Source: Hydrangea macrophylla
Lineage: Eukaryota; Streptophyta; Magnoliopsida; Cornales; Hydrangeaceae
Length of the DNA stretch: 64,000 nucleotides
Assembly (NCBI GenBank): GCA_033977485.1
Contig: CM066994.1
Span: 29,276,637 to 29,340,636 of the forward strand
Direction of reading: 5' to 3'
Of the stretch, positions 13,237 to 23,544 are shown piece after piece; the stretch's first letter is position 1; every line of letters starts with the position of its first letter. Under the pieces are notes generated by a model. That model had not been told where the DNA came from. It did not search any database and worked only from the letters and a program-made list of their open reading frames with translations. Both the position numbers and the translations under genes were made by a program.

Positions 13237-13241
13237 CTAAC

Positions 13242-13450
13242 TTATTTATTTTTACATATATTTTCATAAGCATTCATTAAGTCTCACATTATAACTTCTA
13301 CTTATTCCATGCCTCAATTATATTATAATTTATTTTAAATATATTGTAATTCTTATTACAACATACTTTTTACTTGACTGTGTAAAGCACCTATAGGGGT
13401 CGGGGCCAGCCCTGAGGCAAGACGAGCAAGATGGTCGCCTTCGGCCCCCA
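13242..13450. repeat. Tandem duplication unit U1, right part
   Basis: This continues the unit begun at 4157-4416 and is repeated at 14140-14345. It includes a motif ggccagccctgaggcaag that resembles the end of a hAT-type transposon, so the duplicated unit may itself contain an older element end. Confidence 0.85.
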
Positions 13451-14345
13451 ATTTTTTATTTTATTATAAGAATGCTACATTTCACATATTCGAATCTAGA
13501 ATTTGGTTGTCAAGTGCTTTAATAGTTGTAGCTATTGTTGTACTGATGAGTAGTACCACATACCGTCAAGGGCCGACCCAAGATTTTTGGTTAGGAGGGG
13601 CGTAAATTATACGGGGGTTCGGGGGCAGTGCTCTCGAGGCGAATTTTTTTAGGTCTACTTATACACAATTATGTGTAAAATTGTAAAATTGGTTTAACAC
13701 CCCTAGTTTGGGGTAAATCATGTAATTTTAGGGGGCCTATTTCTAAAACATGTAATATATAGCATATCAATTTAGAATTTTCAAAAGTCCAGGGGGCCTG
13801 TGTCTAAAACCTATAAAATATTGTATGTAAATCTAGAATTTTTAAAAGTTCAGGAGGGGCTGTGTGAATTTTAGGAGGGCCTATTTGTAAAATTTGTAAA
13901 ATATTACATGTAATTATGTAATTTTCAAAAGTTCAGGGGGGGCTTGTGCCACCCCTGGGGTACACTTCGGTCTGCCCCTGCATACCGCTACACGTGGTAT
14001 AACTAACAAAGTATTTGGGAAGCAAATTTGAGACTCAAATTTGAGAAGTAGGCTTTATTCTCAAACTCAGTGTTACAGTATATAAGGTACTTTTCTCCTA
14101 ATACATGTGTTAGAGTATATATGTAATGAAAGAGCTAACTTATTTATTTTTACATATATTTTCATAAGCATTCATTAAGTCTCACATTATAACTTCTACT
14201 TATTCCACGCCTCAATTATATTATAATTTATTTTAAATATACTGTAATTATTACAGCATACTTTTTACTTGACTGTGTAAAGCACCTAAGGGGTCGGGGC
14301 CAACCCTGAGGCAAGGCGAGCAAGATGGTAGCCTTGGGCCCCCAA
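13451..14345. repeat. Tandem duplication unit U2 (interrupted by a hAT-like element)
   Basis: Second copy of the ~470-bp unit. Removing the insert 13567-13980 and its target duplication leaves about 473 bp, against about 469 bp for U1. It retains the uninterrupted gypsy target ctaac at 14135-14139. Confidence 0.85.
13567..13980. mobile_element. Non-autonomous hAT-like element
   Basis: The ends caagggccgacccaag and, inverted, caggggcagaccgaag match at 13 of 16 positions. The flanks are cataccgt (13559-13566) and cataccgc (13981-13988), a near-perfect 8-bp target duplication as in hAT transposons. The empty site is present at 4265-4272. The 414-bp interior is non-coding and holds about three degenerate copies of a ~75-bp word pattern (aggggg-cct-tgt-taaaa ... 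ttttcaaaagttcag). Confidence 0.8.
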
Positions 14346-14425
14346 ATTTCTAGTGCTCCCATTTAAAAAAAAAAAAAACCCCAATTCTATAAGACCCCAA
14401 CTCCAAAGAAAATAATAATAATAAT
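14346..14425. other. Short spacer ending in an AAT repeat
   Basis: An A-run and a short (AAT)n tract lead to the ATAAT target duplication of Copia-1. The sequence left of it may be the end of a hAT-type element cut by the Copia-1 insertion. Confidence 0.4.
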
Positions 14426-14848
14426 TGTAAGAAATATGTGGGCCATACGGGCACCCACATACATTGGACCGGGTCCAATGGGCCATGGCTCTTGGAGCCC
14501 TAGGGTTTGGATATTATGTGTGTGTATATATATGTGATATAAACACAACATATTGATCTATCCCTAACATTACAGTAGCCTCTCTCTCTCTCTCCCTACG
14601 GTTCATCTCTCTCTTGGCCATCACCAAAGGAGCCATGGGATTTAGCACGTGATACGTACGAGGACCGCTCTAGTAGTGATATTCACGACCTACGCGAAGC
14701 ATAAGAGAGTACACGGAGGCAACATGGAGCAATAGTTCGTGGGTGAAAACGCTGGGCTTGTAACAACACCGTTCGGCGATCTGTTGGGTTATTCCGCTAG
14801 GTAAGTGACCTAAACCCGACTCGTATGCTTGCGTGCATACTATCTACA
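14426..14848 (+). repeat. 5' LTR of Copia-1
   Basis: 423 bp, TGTAAGAAATATG to CTATCTACA. It contains a CT-rich stretch near 14580-14615 after a TA-rich putative promoter (tatatatatgtgatataaac). It appears identical to 22004-22426. Confidence 0.95.
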
Positions 14849-14849
14849 T

Positions 14850-14862
14850 TGGTATCAGAGCC
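14850..14862 (+). promoter_or_regulatory. Primer binding site of Copia-1
   Basis: TGGTATCAGAGCC one base after the LTR; initiator Met tRNA complement. Confidence 0.95.
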
Positions 14863-17634
14863 TATAGGTGTTTGATTCGCCCGTAGATCACCCGAATTGA
14901 ATCTGCCATTAAAGCTTCAAGCAAGCTTTTATGAAAACATTGAAAATTTGATTTTAAAGTGGGTCTACATCGAAACTCCAATAAGGGTCCAATTTTTTGG
15001 CATGGTTGTGTCCCATATAATCCCTAGAGTCCCCCAATAAAAATTTTATGGGATGATTATCTCAGGTGGGAGAAATCGTAAACCCTAGTTGTGGGTTTTT
15101 CTAAGACCAAATTTTTTTTTTTTAAATTTAGCATGTTTACTGGATTTTCTAGATGTCCAATCTGTCGATATTTTTTTTATATTTTAAATCTATATCGCAT
15201 GAGATTTAAAACCATATATCACACATGGATTTTGAATCAAAAATTGAGCATTATAGTGGCAGTTGAATTGTGGCATCGCGCAGCCTTGGGCTGCTGCATC
15301 TCTCTTCTCCAAGAGGAAGATGAGCCAAAGTTGGTCCCACCCCAATCGCGCCTGCTATCGGATGGAGCCCACTCCCCTACATGTGATCATGTGTGGCTTT
15401 GTTAGATGGGCCCAATCGACTCCTACAGCCAAGGTGACTCCTGCTATGGTGTTTTGGTGCCACATATGCCAGCACAGTGGAGCGTGGACATCCCGCTCCT
15501 TGCGAGGCGCGTGTTAGGAGTCTCAATGTTGGCAGCGATTGTGATGGGATGGCACAATTCTTATATGTTCATGGTTTTATTAATTCAAGCCAAACAAACC
15601 TATTTGAAGTGGAGCCCACTCACGTGCTTTGTGTTTTGTGATTTGTACACACCATATGATTGACAAGCTATAACTGTAGATTTGTTAGTTGTTTACAATA
15701 TGACCCATGAAATAATTTTTATTTATTAAACAACCCTTAGTTTATGAAAATATGAGTTTTAAATTTGTTTTCAAATTCAAGAAAAATGTTGTAATATATA
15801 GAGTGTTTAGTACACTGTAAGGGACTCTAAGATAATTTTTGTGTAAATTATCATATATTTATGGTATTTTAGAGCATATAATTAATGTTTATGGACGTTT
15901 ATTTAATTGCTTAAAATAGCCATAATATATTATTAATTTTTGTAATTAATATGGGACATAAGGGACACTGTTTTAAGACCATGTAAAATTTTTTGAGACC
16001 CATAGATAATTTTTGGTAAATTATCTCAATCATATTAATATTTTAGAGCATATAATTATGTGTTTTTGTACACGTATTAAAATTGCTTAAAATGTTTTTA
16101 TTGATTATTAGTTCAAAGAATTAACACAATGTGTTTAGAACACTAGTGGAAGCTTGAGAAAATTATTTTAGTGTATTTTCTCGCTCTTTGGGACATATTT
16201 TAGAGCATATTTATTGTGTTGAATATGCAATATTAATTGCTTAAAATATAACCAATTAAAGTTGTTAATTCTTGAATTTAATGTCTAGTGTTTTTTATAC
16301 ACTAATTGGAGACTTGAGAAAATTTTATGAATTATCTCAATTTTTTTGGTATTTTAGAGCATAAAATTTATGCATATGGGCATTTATTTAATTGCTGAAA
16401 ATAGCCAAAATAGATTATTAATTTTTGAAATTAATATGGGGTGTTTAGAACACCATATTAGACCACTGAAAATCTTTAGAGAACAAATTCTTGAAATTTT
16501 TTGTATTTTTAGGAATTTTGTTGCTCATAGTTAATTTTGTTTAACTAAGATCAATTTATTATGTTAAATTGATTCAAAATGTTTTTGGGCCTTGGTGAAA
16601 TACCGGAAATTTTTATTTATAATGAAAATTTTGTTTTTCAATTAATTAAACTTTCCATCAGGTTTTAAATTAATTGTTAATTTAAAGGGCTCTTAATAAA
16701 TTGGTTTTAAATTATGTTTTAAGACCTAAAATTGGGTTAAAATTAATGAAAAATTCAGGATTTTTTCATTGATTTTACCTAGCTTATGGGAGCTATTCGA
16801 GCTGTGCAATAATTATTTTATTGCACATTTTATTATTATAGAGGCTCATTGCATTATTGGTCACGTTTAATTACTGCTGTTTGTGATTGGTTGACCCTAT
16901 GACCTCTAATTCCTCCTCCTTAAGTGGAGTGAAGGATGAGTCCATTCATTTTTTAATAAGACCACATGAGTGCTTGATGTGTGTGATTAATACATTTTAA
17001 TCTGGCTTAAATGAATGGACAATAATTGACAATTTATAGAGCTTGTGATCTCACGATGTATGTTTAAGGCTGTTCTTGTATATGTTTATGAACAAAGCAT
17101 CCCTATTTTTTATGGGCTATAAATGTAATGTGAGGACGAGGGTTTTATTTCTTGTATTGGAAAAGCCTACTTGTAAAGGGATGGTTTTCTTTGTTCATAC
17201 ATCATACACTTGAATTACCTTAACATGAGCTCTAAGTTGTCAATTCGGACCCACGTGGGAGTCCATGCGCATTTTTGTTGTATGGCGCATTTTATATCTT
17301 GTGGATGATCTTAGATAGGTAATTGTACCATCTAATTGATGTTTGTTTAGAAAAATCAATTATAAAAGGTTTTTCTTGATTTACAAAATTAAGATTTGAT
17401 TAATGAGCAATAGCGAATTTTTTGGTCTTAAATTGTAGAAAGGGGAAACTCATTTGTAATTGGATTTTAAAACAAACCTTATGAAATGTGCAAATAATAA
17501 TGTCAATCCCTTGCGCATGTTCTCAAATATTATTCTTCAAATTTTTTTGGATTTACAAAAACAAATGTTTTCCAAACCACACTTTGTCGAACTTTATAAA
17601 AGTAACAAGTTTAAAAGGGACTAATTTTTGTAAT
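14863..17634 (+). other. Long non-coding leader of Copia-1
   Basis: About 2.8 kb separates the primer site from the gag start. The first part holds short open frames that are not preserved in Copia-2. A tandem array (15840-16500) is listed separately. From about 16780 to 17330 the sequence matches the Copia-2 leader (48240-48780) at an identity that looks well above 90%. That block includes the stretch around ggctcattgcattattggtc and ends before the gag ATG. Leaders of retroelements carry dimerisation and packaging signals, so this block may do the same; that is inference. Confidence 0.75.
15840..16500 (+). repeat. Tandem degenerate repeat array in the Copia-1 leader
   Basis: The word tattttagagc recurs at 15865, 16039, 16196 and 16350, spaced 174, 157 and 154 bp. 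Each is followed about 40-50 bases later by an aattgcttaaaat-type word (aattgctgaaaat in the last unit), then ttattaattttt and a gtgtttagaacac-like word. Copia-2 has two such units (47679 and 47831). Confidence 0.85.
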
Positions 17635-18340
17635 ATGGCACTGCAAAGTAACACATCGATAGAATGAGTAAGAGCTTATGGGCTTTAGGCTTATTCTATA
17701 GTCCAACTCATTAAACCGAATAATGGGCCTCCGGCCCAATATCATTATAACCTTAATAGCCTATAATACTTGGCTCGAGAAGGATCATAGCACGCGCTTT
17801 ATGATAAGCAGCATGCACCATGATCTTGTTGGGAAGTATATGTACTACCCAATAACCAAGGTATTATGAGATCAGCTCAAATTTGTTTTCAATGACACAT
17901 TCACTACTAGATTAAGCATCTAGTTATGAAGTTCGGAAAAGTAAAGGAAACGTTCCAAGTACACGATGACTGGACATCTAAGGTCGATGACAGGTATGAT
18001 TCGTGATTTCAGAATGCTCGGAACATCTTTACTGGCGAACTGCAGTTTCAGGCTATGATTAGTTCTTTGCCTGATTCGCGGGTCCATAGAAAACAAATCA
18101 TGATCCACAAAGGAAATGTTAAATTTTTGGTTTTGACATTTTCTGACATGTTGAGCTGAATACGGAGCGCCAAAAGGTGAGGCGAACCGTATAGTTATAC
18201 TCTTGACCACGACTTCCATAAGTGGAAGTAAGCGCAAGGCCAGTGGGCCTAAACGCAATGGTAAGGGTAAACCCGCCAAGAGGCAGGGTGGGGCCAGCAA
18301 GTTTGCGCCCAAGGCTAACAAGGTGGAAGAGCGCAATTGA
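17635..18340 (+). pseudogene. Copia-1 gag remnant
   Basis: Decayed capsid gene. The ATG at 17635 corresponds to the Copia-2 gag start at 49014. Recognisable in mixed frames are a GKY-type segment near 17830, a 'DQLKF' segment near 17870 and a 'MIRDF'-like segment near 17995, all equivalent to the Copia-2 gag. Stops and indels occur throughout. After a basic Lys/Gly/Arg-rich segment the sequence jumps to the equivalent of Copia-2 50190, so the CCHC zinc knuckle and the protease active site are missing. A 138-codon open frame on the opposite strand (17920-18336) is a chance shadow. Confidence 0.8.
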
Positions 18341-18349
18341 GGGCGTTTT

Positions 18350-19130
18350 TCAGTTCGGTGGTAATAGGATGGACATTTTTGGGTGGTAGTGTTACTAGGA
18401 CATGGTTATCTAGGGATAACTACTTAAGAGTTGTTTTATATAATTCTGGTTTCCTCTGTTATTCATTTATTCTGAGACATAGCATGCTAGACTTGAACGC
18501 ATAGGATGTGATAGGATGACTTGATTAGCTCGAGAAGCCCTTTTGGGCCTACTCGCTAAGGTTGACCTACCTATGTGTGAGTCTTGCTTAGTTGGCAAAG
18601 CATGCCGAAAGCCTTTTAGAGAGGCTATTAGAGCTACTCAAGCATTAGATCTAGTTCACTCAAATATCTGTGGACCTATGGTTGTAAAGGCACGTCATGG
18701 CGCCTCTTATTTTCTCACTTTTATAGATGATTTCGCGCGATGTGAGGATCGCGAGTGCTTATCTAATCAGTTCTGGGAATTGTGTGAGGAAAAAGGGGAT
18801 ACGCAGACAACTTTCTGTTCTGAAAACTCCGCAACAATATGGTGTTGCAGAAATAAGGAATAGGACATTCCTAGATATGGCTAGGACTATGATGGCGCAA
18901 GTCAACCTCCCAAAGTTGTTTTGGAAGGATGTACTCTTGATTGCTGCCTGCATACTAGAGTGCCTCTCCTCAGTCAATTCCTTCTACCCCCTTATGAGCT
19001 GTGGAAAGGCGGAAAGCTCATTTCGGAGCATTTGCGCCCGTGGAGCTCAGGAGGCCATGTTCACTATACCTCGCATAAGTGCGAGAAACTACGCTCGAGA
19101 GCTAGAAAGCATACCTATATAAGGAATTCT
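18350..19130 (+). pseudogene. Copia-1 pre-integrase and integrase remnant
   Basis: Equivalent to Copia-2 50190-51120. The segment at 18543-18720 reads as the zinc-binding pre-integrase end (MCESCLVGKAC) followed by the start of the integrase core (FLTFIDDFAR). About 40 codons present in Copia-2 are then missing. The rest (about 18727-19122) continues in shifted frames toward ELWKG. Integration function in cis is not plausible. Confidence 0.8.
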
Positions 19131-20300
19131 AATAGCTCGACAGCCTATGTTACGTATAAAGAACAAACGGGTATAGGAATGACAGAAATGGTACCACATG
19201 ATATTGAAAATGACTTCCCCAGATTTGTATTACTAAGAGATATCTTGACCTCTATGAGTTGGAGGATGTTGAAGACAACATACCATCTTTAAGCGAGGGT
19301 GGGGAGATTGAGAATCCACATCCAATAATCGCTGTAAAATGGTACTAGTCTCCAGCCGAGTGGGAGTACACCGCTAGACGCTAGTGGGAGTGTACCAGAT
19401 AGTGGGAGTGCACCACTAGGCACTCAAGATTCTCAGGTAGTACACTGTATGGTGATGAGGAAAAAGGTCTCTATCGCTATTTTGAAATTGAGGAAGACAT
19501 TTTCATATGTGTGCAAATGTGTGCACAAGTGGATGAGGATGAGTCTGCTTCTTTTGTTGAAGCGTTTTTCTTCGTCTGTTGAAGCTGAGTGGATAGTTGC
19601 TATGCTAGATGAGATGAGTTCTATGGACGTCAATAAGGTCTGGGAGTTAGTTGATAATCCGCCTGTGCGTAAGACGATTGGAGACAATTGTGTTTTCAAA
19701 ATCTAGCGCAAGACAGATGGTTCAATTGACAAGTATTAGGCGCGCCTTGTGGCGATAGTTTGTACCCAGAGAGGGTATAGACCTTGGAAACATGTTCTCC
19801 CAAAGGGTGAGATCTGACTCCATTCGCCTTATCCTAGCAATTGTCACATATTTAGTTTTTGAACCTTTTTAGTTGGATGTTTAAACTGTTCTTTTCTCAA
19901 TGGAGAACAAGACGACAAGATAAATATGGATCATCCCATTGGTGTTGTGACCAAAGGGAATGAGCGCAAAAGTGTGCTGTCTCAAACGATCTATTTATTA
20001 TCTCAAATCCTCTAGGCAGTGGTACAATGTGTGTACATTAAATGGTCCAAGGAAAGTGTTTTAATTCTTTATATGTTGATGACGTCCTTTTAGCTAGGAA
20101 TGAGATGAGTTCCATTGTCGCCACTTGAGAGTGGTTGTCCTCTCAGTTTGAGATTGAGGACATGGGTGATTCCAACTATGTGTTGGAAGTTTAGACTGTG
20201 AGATATTGTTCTCAGAAGCTCCTCTGTTTGTCTCGAGGGACTTACAAGATGTAGGTTCTTGAACGTTTTCACATGAAAAACTGAAAACCCATAGACATCC
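19131..20300 (+). pseudogene. Copia-1 reverse transcriptase remnant
   Basis: Homologous to Copia-2 51120-52330. The linker carries repeats of 'agtgggagtgtaccag' (about 19360-19425), also present in Copia-2. The RT start is visible at 19600-19700 (EMSSMDVNKVWELV). The region of the catalytic YVDD survives as DNA near 20070-20085 (tatgttgatgacgtcc). Stops and frame changes are frequent. Confidence 0.8.
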
Positions 20301-20379
20301 CATTTTTTGGGGGACTCACCTTGACCTTAGATCAATGTCTTAAGAATAATGAGAAGAGGAAACAAATGTCCAGTTTTCC

Positions 20380-20860
20380 ATATCCGTCCGCAATAGGGAA
20401 TCTGAAGTATGCTAATGTGTGTACTCGGTCAGATGTCTGCTATGCGGTTGGTTTAATTAGTCGTTGTCGTAGCAACCATGGTCCTGTCACTAGAGAGTAG
20501 TGAAGAGTATCTTGCGATATATTCGCAGGAGTACTGTGGACCTTGCCTTATGCTGTCCACGATGGAAGTATAATATGTGGTGTGCTCTGCAGTTGTAAGA
20601 GAAGCTGTTTTGGTTGAAGAGTTTTTTGCAATGGCTAGGCTCTTTATCTCATAGTGATGAGATTGTGCTCATCAAAGGTGATAGCACGTAAGCTTGAGCA
20701 TATGCAAAAGATTTCAAAAACCATTCTAGCACGTGTCACATTTGAGATGTGGTTTGCGCAAAGGGAAGTTGTCTTAAGGCATATCTCCAATTGGGGATTT
20801 GATGTGCTTAGACATTTTATTGTGATATTGACATTATTATTCAAGTTTTTATAAACTAGT
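20380..20860 (+). pseudogene. Copia-1 RNase H remnant with internal deletion
   Basis: It begins like the Copia-2 RNase H frame (AIGNLKYANVCT, SDVCYAVGLISR) but then jumps. The central part containing the catalytic DADW-type motif of Copia-2 (about 52610-52730) is missing. The ending (HISN) precedes the non-coding tail. Confidence 0.75.
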
Positions 20861-22003
20861 TGGTTTCCATATATATATTTGTTATAAGTGGAACGAATGC
20901 ACATTTCGTATATGTCACCGGGCTTGAATCGACCTGCTCACACGGGTGATTCACCTTGGCGCCGAGATAGCGAAGTAGGACATGCATGTCTACGGCGCTT
21001 AGATGGCGAGCAAGATGAGACATTTGTGTTCATGGCGCTTAGATAGCTAGCTAGGACATGTGTGTCCATAGCGCTTAGAAAGCGAGCTTGAACACTTATA
21101 TCTACGCAGTATAAGAACAGCGAGCTAGATATAAACCCTATTATTTCTATATGTCGCCTTAGATGGATCTAAGATGAGACCTTATACTTGGTCGAACATA
21201 GAGATATCCCACGACTCTATGTAGCCTGTTTACAGCCGAATGTGAGTTTTCAGACGGGCGCTAAGAGGAGCGACTGTGCTGGGAGACTCAGGTTAGACGT
21301 TTTGTGTAACGTCTAGACTAAGATTCGTTTGGCGTTACTTGTTTTTCCAAACACAGAGTGACATGCCCATTTTTATGGAAGAACGCCATAGCATACATTT
21401 CATACTGTATGTGCTTTCGCGATCGACTGTGGAGCAGTGAATGGATTCCTCTTCATTGCTGTGTGAGCCATGTAGCATATCCAAGGCATTGGTTATCCTA
21501 CAAACTGGTTGCCTTCACGACTTGAGACTATGTCATGAAGAGGACGCTTGATGACAGTTACTTTAGCATGCTATCCTAGGACGACGAGACAATTCCGTTC
21601 TATGGGGCGTGTCTGGGCAAGCGGTCAAGTTAGTCGGATTGACATGTGGACTCAGGGAAGACAATTCAATAACACACCATGTTTTTGTGACTCATTAGCA
21701 GGCCTGCGACAATCGTATTTTGTTACTGATATGTCATGAGTACATTACATTGAGGTGGTGCAGCACTTCTTTTCACCGAGGGATTGAGAATGCTGTGTCT
21801 GGTGTGGTTGAATCGTCTAAGGCATACACGAGAAGCTTCCGAGTGATGTGTCTTGCTGGTTATGGTGATGATTTGGCATTACACTCCTGTCGCTGTACTT
21901 TCTTTTCGTAAGGTCGCACGTTCTATTACCCTGTATGAAGAGATGAGAAGTTCTGTTTCGAGAGATTGGTTTTAGTACTAGCCCTATGTGGGTGAGTGGG
22001 AGA
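20861..22003 (+). other. Conserved non-coding 3' region of Copia-1
   Basis: About 1.1 kb between RNase H and the 3' LTR with no long open frame. It matches Copia-2 53130-54287 at what looks like 93-95% identity, higher than the coding part. It contains about four units with a ggcgc-c/t-tagat core (20955-21090), a perfect 8-bp stem TAGACGTT/AACGTCTA (21294-21301 and 21308-21315) with a ttgtgt loop, and the purine tract at its end (ggtgagtgggaga, 21991-22003). Confidence 0.8.
21991..22003 (+). promoter_or_regulatory. Polypurine tract of Copia-1
   Basis: ggtgagtgggaga abuts the 3' LTR; the same word precedes the Copia-2 3' LTR. Confidence 0.8.
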
Positions 22004-22426
22004 TGTAAGAAATATGTGGGCCATACGGGCACCCACATACATTGGACCGGGTCCAATGGGCCATGGCTCTTGGAGCCCTAGGGTTTGGATATTATGTGTG
22101 TGTATATATATGTGATATAAACACAACATATTGATCTATCCCTAACATTACAGTAGCCTCTCTCTCTCTCTCCCTACGGTTCATCTCTCTCTTGGCCATC
22201 ACCAAAGGAGCCATGGGATTTAGCACGTGATACGTACGAGGACCGCTCTAGTAGTGATATTCACGACCTACGCGAAGCATAAGAGAGTACACGGAGGCAA
22301 CATGGAGCAATAGTTCGTGGGTGAAAACGCTGGGCTTGTAACAACACCGTTCGGCGATCTGTTGGGTTATTCCGCTAGGTAAGTGACCTAAACCCGACTC
22401 GTATGCTTGCGTGCATACTATCTACA
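22004..22426 (+). repeat. 3' LTR of Copia-1
   Basis: 423 bp, read as identical to the 5' LTR. Confidence 0.95.
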
Positions 22427-22431
22427 ATAAT

Positions 22432-23142
22432 AAATAAATAAATAGATAAAAAAACATGTACTACATAGTCTTTGTAGATTTTAAAGGTTCAATTCCATAG
22501 CTGGTCCAATTCTATGGCTTGTTAACTGCAAGCTCAACCACCTATTAGGAGTAAAAAAAATAAAAAATTTCAAAGTCCAACCGAAGCCCCAATTGGTCGG
22601 GACACAAGGTTTGGTTTGATATAGTTTGGTAAAATGATTCAATTGTACGTTATAAAGTTGCAAATATTTTTGAAAAAATAAATGTATGTAATATACCCCC
22701 AATATTGTACTAAAGTCCACCAAATTATTTTTCGTTAGCCAAACTTTATAGCTTATACGCGGGGACTTTTATTATCAACTAAAGTCTAAAAGATAATGTG
22801 AACACATACGAAACCTTCAAATTCTCAAAAATGACCAAAAAGAACTCACAAATCAAACTATAACATGTAAATATAACAACAAAGAGTGGGTGAATTACAA
22901 AAAGGTGGAATGGTGGGAATTTGGCAGGAAGGAGTGGGTTACTAATTGCTATCAGGCCAATTGATGAGTATTTAACTGGGAAAAAGAAATTAAGATAGGT
23001 TGACTTTAATGTAGAAGAAGAAAAAATTGAATTGGAGCAATTGTTAAAATAAAACTTTCTGTGCTCATGAAAAGATAGAAACAATTCACTTATCTAATAA
23101 GACATCCTATAAGAGAAGGACTATTGGTGAAATGAATTTCAA
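22432..23142. other. AT-rich intergenic DNA, no gene seen
   Basis: It begins with a taaataaataaata tract. The remainder is AT-rich with short open frames only; nothing recognisable. Confidence 0.5.
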
Positions 23143-23150
23143 TTTGATTA

Positions 23151-23350
23151 AGAGTAATTCTATGCTTCCCAAATTCTAATTTCAAATTCACCTCCTAAAT
23201 AGTGTGGCAGTGGGTTCACTGGATTTTGATTGGATAATGTTAAAGTGTCCGTTCATTATTGAAGGTGGTCACACTGCTACATCACTGCCACATCATTTGG
23301 GATGTGAATTTGCGATTAAAATTTGGAAAGCATATCATTGCTCTTTACTC
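23151..23350. mobile_element. hAT-like MITE with 8-bp target duplication
   Basis: Perfect direct repeats tttgatta flank the element (23143-23150 and 23351-23358). The arms form a long imperfect inverted repeat: agagtaattctatgcttccc on the left pairs with the inverted right end gagtaaagagcaatgatatgc, and pairing continues through aaattcacctcc. The 200-bp interior is non-coding. Size and 8-bp target duplication fit a non-autonomous hAT element. Confidence 0.8.
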
Positions 23351-23428
23351 TTTGATTAAACCATTACAACAGCTAATAGCAAATGTTGTCTTTTTATTCG
23401 GAGTCTTATTTTAATATAAGCTGTAGCA

Positions 23429-23544
23429 GCATAGGTTGATATAACTCAATTGACAAAGAGCTTGGCATATATAAGTCACCTTCAAATGTATAGGTTCGGT
23501 GTTCGGACCTCATCCCCTCCCCCATATCAAAAAATAAATAAATA
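23429..23544 (+). mobile_element. tRNA-derived SINE
   Basis: The 16-base flanks aatataagctgtagca (23413-23428) and aatataagttgtagca (23545-23560) are target duplications with one mismatch. The body has an A-box-like segment (ataactcaattgacaaagagcttgg), a B-box-like segment (ggttcggtgttcggacc) and an aaaaaataaataaataaa tail, which together define a short pol III retroposon. It encodes no protein and would be mobilised by LINE enzymes. Confidence 0.8.

Larger units (their letters stand above)
14426..22426 (+). mobile_element. Copia-1: Ty1/copia element, identical LTRs, decayed pol
   Basis: An 8001-bp element flanked by ATAAT (14421-14425 and 22427-22431). The two 423-bp LTRs read the same at every base when compared by eye, implying recent insertion. 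Yet the interior, homologous to Copia-2 (46376-54793), lacks the gag zinc knuckle and the protease, has deletions in integrase and RNase H, and carries many stops and frameshifts. Element order is LTR, Met-tRNA primer site, ~2.8-kb leader, gag-pol remnant, ~1.1-kb non-coding tail, purine tract, LTR. It must have relied on proteins from another copy. Confidence 0.93.

Noticed and set aside
15091..15663. Overlapping short frames in the Copia-1 leader
   Set aside because: Not preserved in the Copia-2 leader and without recognisable motifs.
17920..18336. 138-codon open frame on the minus strand
   Set aside because: It lies opposite the decayed Copia-1 gag and resembles nothing; the plus strand explains the DNA.
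23429..23544. Functional tRNA gene
   Set aside because: A and B boxes are present, but no cloverleaf with an acceptor stem could be drawn, and the tail and target duplication indicate a SINE.
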